NCBI GenBank assembly: GCA_946479745.1
Contig: CAMLGZ010000043.1
Location: 1 to 9,003, forward strand
Length of the DNA: 9,003 nt
Reading direction: 5' to 3'
Origin: an uncultured Pseudoxanthomonas sp.
Lineage (GTDB): Bacteria; Pseudomonadota; Gammaproteobacteria; Xanthomonadales; Xanthomonadaceae
A model generated the notes under the pieces. That model ran no database searches and was not told the DNA's origin. It saw only the letters and a program-made list of their open reading frames with translations. Below, in pieces: positions 6,165 to 9,003 of the stretch (within the stretch, counting starts at the first letter, position 1; each line of letters opens with the position of its first letter). The position numbers were made by a program, and so were the translations under genes.

Positions 6165-6965
6165 ATGAATCGTCTAGGCAAAAAATTCTCGTCACTCAAA
6201 GCCAGCCAACGCAAAGCCCTGATCCCCTTCATCACCGCTGGCGATCCCTCGCTGGAAGCCACCGTGCCGGTCATGCACGCCCTGGTCGCGGCCGGCGCCG
6301 ATGTGATCGAGCTGGGCGTGCCGTTCTCCGATCCCATGGCGGACGGTCCGGTCATCCAGCGCAGTTCCGAACAGGCGCTGCGGCGTGGCGCGGGCTTGCG
6401 CTACGTGCTGCAGGCTGTCGCCGAATTCCGTCAGCGCGATGCCGACACGCCGGTGGTGTTGATGGGCTATCTGAATCCAATAGAGATCCACGGCAACCAG
6501 CGTTTCGCCGAAGAAGCAGCGCAGGCTGGCGTGGATGGCGTGCTGCTGGTGGACCTGCCGCCGGAAGAAGCGGGCGAGACGCGCGAAATCTTCACCCGGC
6601 ACGGCTTGGACCTGATCGCGCTCGCCGCGCCGACCACCACGGCCGAACGCATGGCCATGCTGTGCGACTCCGCCCAGGGCTACCTGTACTACGTCAGTTT
6701 CGCGGGCGTCACCGGCGCCGGGCACCTGGACACGCAGGCCGCGGGCGGACGGCTGCATACGCTGCGCGCGCAGTCTCCGGTGCCGGTGGTGGCAGGCTTC
6801 GGTATCAAGGACGCGGCCAGTGCGGCGGCCATGGCGGTGGAGGCCGATGGCGTGGTGGTCGGCAGCGCGCTGGTGGCTTGCCTGGCGGACGCCGCAACCG
6901 CCGAGGAAGCGGCTTCCCGCGCTGCAGCATTCCTGGCGCCGCTGCGCCAGGCGCTGGACGGCTGA
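6165..6965 (+). CDS. trpA: Tryptophan synthase alpha subunit
   Basis: TrpA cleaves indole-3-glycerol phosphate to indole and glyceraldehyde 3-phosphate and passes indole through a tunnel to TrpB. The 266-residue TIM barrel has normal length. The two catalytic acids are present: E49 in VIELGVPFSDP and D60 in DPMADGPVIQ. Loop 6 is SFAGVTGAG, and the phosphate-binding loops near the C-terminus are VAGFGIKD and GVVVGSAL. ATG 6165 gives the conserved MNRLGKKFSSLKASQRKALIPFITAGDP opening. The Shine-Dalgarno sequence is poor (AAAAGA, 6151-6155 region). In many bacteria trpB and trpA overlap or nearly touch; here an REP pair fills the 82-base gap, so translational coupling is probably lost or altered. 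accD follows after 73 bases. Confidence 0.98.
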   Translation: MNRLGKKFSSLKASQRKALIPFITAGDPSLEATVPVMHALVAAGADVIELGVPFSDPMADGPVIQRSSEQALRRGAGLRYVLQAVAEFRQRDADTPVVLMGYLNPIEIHGNQRFAEEAAQAGVDGVLLVDLPPEEAGETREIFTRHGLDLIALAAPTTTAERMAMLCDSAQGYLYYVSFAGVTGAGHLDTQAAGGRLHTLRAQSPVPVVAGFGIKDAASAAAMAVEADGVVVGSALVACLADAATAEEAASRAAAFLAPLRQALDG

Positions 6966-7038
6966 ACTCAAAAAGCGGCGGCTGGGATAAACTCGCGCGC
7001 TGATCCAAGCGCTGAAACTGAACGGGATATCGCAACGC

Positions 7039-7938
7039 ATGAGCTGGCTGAGCAAACTGATGCCGTCGGGCATCCGCACCCAAGCGGGCGCCAACAAGAA
7101 CAAGCGCAGCGTGCCCGAGGGCCTGTGGGAAAAATGCGAGCGTTGCGGTTCGGTGCTTTACCGCCCCGAGTTGGAAGAGAATCTGGAGGTCTGCCCGAAG
7201 TGTAGCTTCCATATGGCCATCCGCGCGCGCGCGCGCCTGAATGCGCTGTTCGACGCCGGGGCCGCCACGCATGAGATCGGTTCCGCGCTGGGTCCTGTCG
7301 ACGCGCTGAAGTTCAAGGACCAGAAAAAATACGCCGACCGCATCAAGGCCTCTCAGAAATCCACCGGCGAGCGCGACGCGCTGGTCGTGCTGGAAGGCCC
7401 GCTGAAAGGGCGTCCTCTGGTTGCGGCCGCGTTCGACTTCGCCTTCATGGGCGGCTCCATGGGTTCGGTGGTGGGCGAACGTTTCGCCTTGGGCGCCGAG
7501 CGCGCGCTGGAAATAGGGGCGCCGTTCGTATGCTTTTCGGCCAGTGGCGGCGCGCGCATGCAGGAAGGCCTTTTCTCGCTGATGCAGATGGCCAAGACCT
7601 CGGCGGCGCTCGGCCGTTTGCGTGAGGCTGGCTTGCCGTACCTCTCGGTCATGACCCATCCCACTACCGGCGGCGTGTCGGCGTCGTTCGCCATGCTGGG
7701 CGATATCAACCTGGCCGAACCCGAAGCGCTGATAGGTTTCGCCGGGCCGCGAGTGATCGAACAGACCGTGCGCGAGACCTTGCCCGAAGGTTTCCAGCGT
7801 TCCGAGTTCCTGGTCGAGCACGGCGCCATCGACCAGATCTGCGATCGTCGTGAAATGCGTGACCGCTTGGCCGACCTGCTGGCGTTGATGCTGAAACAAC
7901 CCAAGCCGCAGGATGGTCCGCTGGTGGACGCCGCATGA
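7039..7938 (+). CDS. accD: Acetyl-CoA carboxylase carboxyltransferase subunit beta
   Basis: AccD pairs with AccA to transfer the carboxyl group from biotin on AccB to acetyl-CoA, giving malonyl-CoA for fatty-acid synthesis. The 299-residue product has the N-terminal four-cysteine zinc ribbon (C33, C36, C52, C55: CERC...CPKC) and the crotonase-like carboxyltransferase domain with SGGARMQEG (169-177) and [15 protein letters not shown]. The ATG at 7039 is followed by [10 protein letters not shown], the usual start; GGGA (7024-7027) is a rather distant Shine-Dalgarno sequence. The 73-base gap after trpA holds GGATAAACT (6985-6993), which could be a -10 box, but I see no good -35 box. In Pseudomonas accD directly follows trpF; here trpI-trpBA lies between them. 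The gene overlaps glmM by ATGA. Confidence 0.97.
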   Translation: MSWLSKLMPSGIRTQAGANKNKRSVPEGLWEKCERCGSVLYRPELEENLEVCPKCSFHMAIRARARLNALFDAGAATHEIGSALGPVDALKFKDQKKYADRIKASQKSTGERDALVVLEGPLKGRPLVAAAFDFAFMGGSMGSVVGERFALGAERALEIGAPFVCFSASGGARMQEGLFSLMQMAKTSAALGRLREAGLPYLSVMTHPTTGGVSASFAMLGDINLAEPEALIGFAGPRVIEQTVRETLPEGFQRSEFLVEHGAIDQICDRREMRDRLADLLALMLKQPKPQDGPLVDAA

Positions 7939-9003
7939 GTCGCAAGTATTTCGGCACCGACGGCATCCGCGGCCGGGTGGGCGAAGGTCCTATTTCGGCC
8001 GATTTCATGCTGCGGCTGGGCAACGCCTACGGCCACGCGCTGCGCGCTTCGGTCAAAAGCGCTGGCGACTGGCGCAAGCCGGTGGTGATCATCGGCAAGG
8101 ACACGCGCATCTCCAACTACATGTTCGAGGCGGCGCTCGAGGCTGGCCTGGTAGCGGCGGGCGTGGATGTGGAATTGATGGGGCCGATGCCCACGCCGGC
8201 GGTGTCGCACATGACCCGCTCGCTGCGCGCCGACGGCGGCATCGTGATTTCCGCATCGCACAATCCGCACCACGACAACGGCATCAAGTTTTTCTCCGCC
8301 GAAGGCGAGAAGCTGGACGACGCGACCGAACTGGCGATCGAGGCGGCGCTGGAGCATCCGTTCCGCACCGTGGCTTCCGAACAGCTGGGCAAGGCGGTGC
8401 GCACGCGCGATGCCATCGGCCGCTATGTAGAGGCCTGCAAGAACTCCGTGTCGCGGCAGTTCGATCTGCAAGGCATGCGCATCGTGGTCGATTGCGCCAA
8501 TGGCGCGACCTATCAGGTCGGGCCGATCGTGCTGCGCGAACTCGGCGCGCGCGTGGAAGCCATCGGGGTGGAGCCGAACGGGCTCAACATCAACGACGGC
8601 GTGGGTTCCACCCATCCCGAGCTGCTGGCCGCGCGCGTGCGCGAAACCGGCGCGGATCTGGGCATCGCCTTCGACGGCGACGGCGACCGCGTGCTGTTCG
8701 TCGATGGACAGGGCGAAATCGTCGACGGCGACGGCCTGATCTACGTGCTGGCCAACGATTGGAAGAAGAGCGGCCGCCTGCGCGGTCCGGTGGTCGGCAC
8801 GCTGATGACCAACTATGGTTTGGAAAAAGCCTTCGGCGAGGCCGGGATCGAGTTCGTCCGCGCCAAGGTCGGTGACCGCTACGTGCACCAGGCGCTGGTC
8901 GAGGGCAAGGGCATCCTGGGCGGCGAAGCCTCCGGGCATCTGCTCTGCCTGGACCGCACCAGCACCGGCGACGGCATCGTCAGCGCGTTGCAGGTGCTGG
9001 AAG
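7935..9003 (+). CDS. glmM: Phosphoglucosamine mutase, N-terminal ~356 residues (3' end outside window)
   Basis: GlmM converts glucosamine 6-phosphate to glucosamine 1-phosphate, the step before UDP-GlcNAc for peptidoglycan and lipopolysaccharide. The frame opens with [15 protein letters not shown] and stays open to the window end. The phosphorylated serine is S108 in [17 protein letters not shown], the metal-binding loop is DGDGDR (247-252), and the sugar-binding loop is GGEASGH with E331. The family is usually about 445-450 residues, so roughly 90 C-terminal residues, including the phosphate-binding domain, are missing only because the window ends. Sequence and motif order follow E. coli GlmM closely, with a few extra residues near position 40. 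The start overlaps the accD stop as ATGA (7935-7938), implying translational coupling with accD. Confidence 0.97.
   Translation, partial: MSRKYFGTDGIRGRVGEGPISADFMLRLGNAYGHALRASVKSAGDWRKPVVIIGKDTRISNYMFEAALEAGLVAAGVDVELMGPMPTPAVSHMTRSLRADGGIVISASHNPHHDNGIKFFSAEGEKLDDATELAIEAALEHPFRTVASEQLGKAVRTRDAIGRYVEACKNSVSRQFDLQGMRIVVDCANGATYQVGPIVLRELGARVEAIGVEPNGLNINDGVGSTHPELLAARVRETGADLGIAFDGDGDRVLFVDGQGEIVDGDGLIYVLANDWKKSGRLRGPVVGTLMTNYGLEKAFGEAGIEFVRAKVGDRYVHQALVEGKGILGGEASGHLLCLDRTSTGDGIVSALQVLE

Noticed and set aside
7913..8875. 320-codon + strand frame overlapping glmM
   Set aside because: Arg-rich out-of-frame shadow; the true glmM frame begins at 7935 and is open to the window end.
7353..8939. 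528-codon - strand open frame across accD and glmM
   Set aside because: It spans two clear genes on the other strand, is His/Ala/Arg-rich and has no domain; a GC-bias artefact.

Overview
The window looks like an ordinary stretch of core chromosome from a high-GC gammaproteobacterium, most likely of the Xanthomonas/Lysobacter group (Lysobacteraceae). This rests on the protein sequences (TrpB, TrpI-like regulator, TruA, FimV), the strong G/C bias at third codon positions, the gene order asd-fimV-truA-trpF, and three kinds of intergenic repeat typical of that group: REP-type palindromes with a GTAG head, a CCCCCTTTG...-type inverted repeat, and tandem GGGAATC heptamers. Genus cannot be fixed from the sequence alone.

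Layout, left to right. The 3' end of asd (aspartate-semialdehyde dehydrogenase) is followed by a 24-bp-armed palindrome, then fimV (polar peptidoglycan-binding type IV pilus assembly protein), truA (tRNA pseudouridine synthase), a 202-bp gap filled with repeats, and trpF (phosphoribosylanthranilate isomerase), all on the + strand. A LysR-type gene closely resembling TrpI lies on the - strand. It converges on trpF with overlapping stop codons and diverges from trpB across 102 bp. Then come trpB, a REP pair, trpA, accD (acetyl-CoA carboxylase carboxyltransferase beta subunit) and the 5' part of glmM (phosphoglucosamine mutase), which overlaps accD by ATGA and runs off the right end of the window. 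All rightward genes could be partly co-transcribed. trpBA probably has its own TrpI-controlled promoter in the divergent gap.

How the genes fit together. trpF, trpB and trpA supply three of the last steps of tryptophan synthesis, and the TrpI-like protein probably switches on trpBA when indoleglycerol phosphate builds up. accD and glmM serve fatty-acid and cell-envelope precursor synthesis. asd feeds lysine/diaminopimelate, methionine and threonine synthesis. fimV and truA are unrelated passengers in an old conserved neighbourhood.

I see no defence, mobile or otherwise new gene system. The points of interest are non-coding: a G-quadruplex-prone heptamer array touching the trpF start codon, a MITE-like inverted repeat splitting truA from trpF, a REP pair with compensatory arm changes that overlaps the trpB stop codon and sits between the two tryptophan synthase genes, and a TrpI-like site in the trpI-trpB gap.
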